The translations under genes were made by a program, and so were the position numbers. A DNA stretch of 64,000 nt from Nitrobacteraceae bacterium AZCC 1564 (GTDB lineage: Bacteria; Pseudomonadota; Alphaproteobacteria; Rhizobiales; Xanthobacteraceae). A model generated the notes under the pieces. That model had not been told where the DNA came from. It made no database searches and saw only the letters and a list, made by a program, of their open reading frames with translations. The DNA lies in the NCBI GenBank assembly GCA_036924835.1, contig JBAGRR010000001.1, forward strand, positions 1,178,001 to 1,242,000, read 5' to 3'. Positions 63,396-64,000 of this stretch are shown here, one piece after another (position 1 is the first letter of the stretch; the number at the start of each line of letters is the position of its first letter).

Positions 63396-63872
63396 ATGGC
63401 CAAAGCCAAAAGGCTGTTCACCATTGGTTATGAGCAGACCCCGGCCAAGGCGGTGCTCGATGAGCTTCAGCAGGCCGGCGTCAAATTGCTGGTCGATGTC
63501 CGCGCCATCGCCTCTTCACGCCGCCCCGGGTTTTCGAAGACACAACTGGCCGCCGGGCTCGATGAACGCGGCATCTCATATCTTCATTTGCGCGGTCTCG
63601 GCACCCCAAAAGACGGCCGCATCGCCGCGCGCAAGGGCGACATGAAATCGCTCTCGAAAATCTATCACGCCCATCTCAAGACGCCGCAGGCACGCGCCGA
63701 GATGGACGAGCTTGACGCGCTGGTTATGAAAGCTGGGCCTGTGTGCATTCTCTGCTATGAACGGGATCACAACGTATGCCACCGCAAATTCATCGCGGAG
63801 ATCATTGCGGATCGCGAAGGGGTTAAAATCGAAAATCTCATCGCCTCGCAATTCGATCCTGACCTTGTCTGA
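63396..63872 (+). CDS. DUF488-family protein
   Basis: A 158-residue DUF488 protein. Features: LFTIGYEQTPAKAVLDEL, LVDVRAIASSRRPGFSK, YLHLRGLGTPKDGRIAARKGDM and the C-terminal CILCYERDHNVCHRKFIAEII with two cysteines and a histidine that may bind metal. No activity is established. The start is 41 bp after the DUF72 stop, giving a two-gene operon. Nothing recognisable follows to the end of the window. Confidence 0.92.
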   Translation: MAKAKRLFTIGYEQTPAKAVLDELQQAGVKLLVDVRAIASSRRPGFSKTQLAAGLDERGISYLHLRGLGTPKDGRIAARKGDMKSLSKIYHAHLKTPQARAEMDELDALVMKAGPVCILCYERDHNVCHRKFIAEIIADREGVKIENLIASQFDPDLV

Positions 63873-64000
63873 TAATTCGCCCATCGCCTCAGTACGCAAT
63901 CGAGCAGTCGGGCCCTGCTAAAGTCTATGGCGCTCAAGCGATGGAAATCACAAAGATATCAGACCCCCGATAAAAACATGCATTTGCTTTGAAATGATAT

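Overview
The window looks like a chromosomal segment of an alphaproteobacterium of the order Hyphomicrobiales, most likely family Nitrobacteraceae (the Bradyrhizobium / Rhodopseudomonas / Afipia group). The evidence is the GC-rich coding, the neighbourhood hisI - folE - IscU-like - yidD - thrS, small lineage-typical proteins (Usg, DUF3126, zf-CHCC, BTLCP, PAS_5), and a groESL operon with CIRCE operators behind an RpoH-like promoter. This is inferred from the proteins; no 16S rRNA gene is present. No transposase, integrase, phage gene or CRISPR array was found.

Layout. 1-5683: a Liv-type ABC uptake operon ending in an acyl-CoA synthetase, suggesting import and CoA activation of a carboxylic acid. 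5867-10594: a leftward operon for an iron/phosphonate-type ABC importer followed by a metallophosphoesterase. 10813-18881: a secreted phosphoesterase-like protein, hisI, folE, an Fe-S scaffold protein, a ClpP-fold periplasmic protein, yidD, an MFS exporter and thrS. 18883-20574: a tautomerase divergent from an HxlR regulator, with a long symmetrical operator candidate between them, then a nitroreductase. 20577-30196: a GGDEF/EAL protein, a secreted Pro-rich protein, a patatin lipase, a CBS protein, a rhomboid protease, PAS_5, double-PilZ and BTLCP proteins. 30347-38082: gamma-carbonic anhydrase, cysE, an alpha/beta hydrolase, a flavin monooxygenase and several small or unknown proteins. 38119-38619: an intact tRNA-Leu(UAA) plus a tRNA 3' fragment. 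38819-44587: crotonase, quinone reductase, DsbA-like isomerase, MetE-like protein, gpt, thioesterase and a CinA-like protein. 44779-49485: the ATP-grasp / alpha-E / transglutaminase / Anbu peptidase operon. 49510-57421: an SDR, an EAL remnant, usg, a secreted sulfatase paired with a secreted HAD phosphatase, and groES-groEL. 57591-63872: a small secreted protein, VOC and DUF899 proteins, two glycosyltransferases (GT39 and GT2-GtrA), and the DUF72/DUF488 pair.

The most striking structure is not a gene. Thirteen intergenic positions carry members of a palindromic repeat family bounded by CTAG. The full unit is about 165-170 bp: two hairpins of different sequence around a short AT-rich spacer. 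In eight of the nine full units, the two arms facing the spacer are 3-4 nt longer than the outer arms, while the stem sequences themselves differ between subfamilies with pairing preserved. Short 72-73 bp members consist of just the two outer arms. The repeats sit mostly at gene 3' ends, and eight genes take their stop codon from repeat sequence. This resembles REP/BIME organisation and may be an undescribed composite family.
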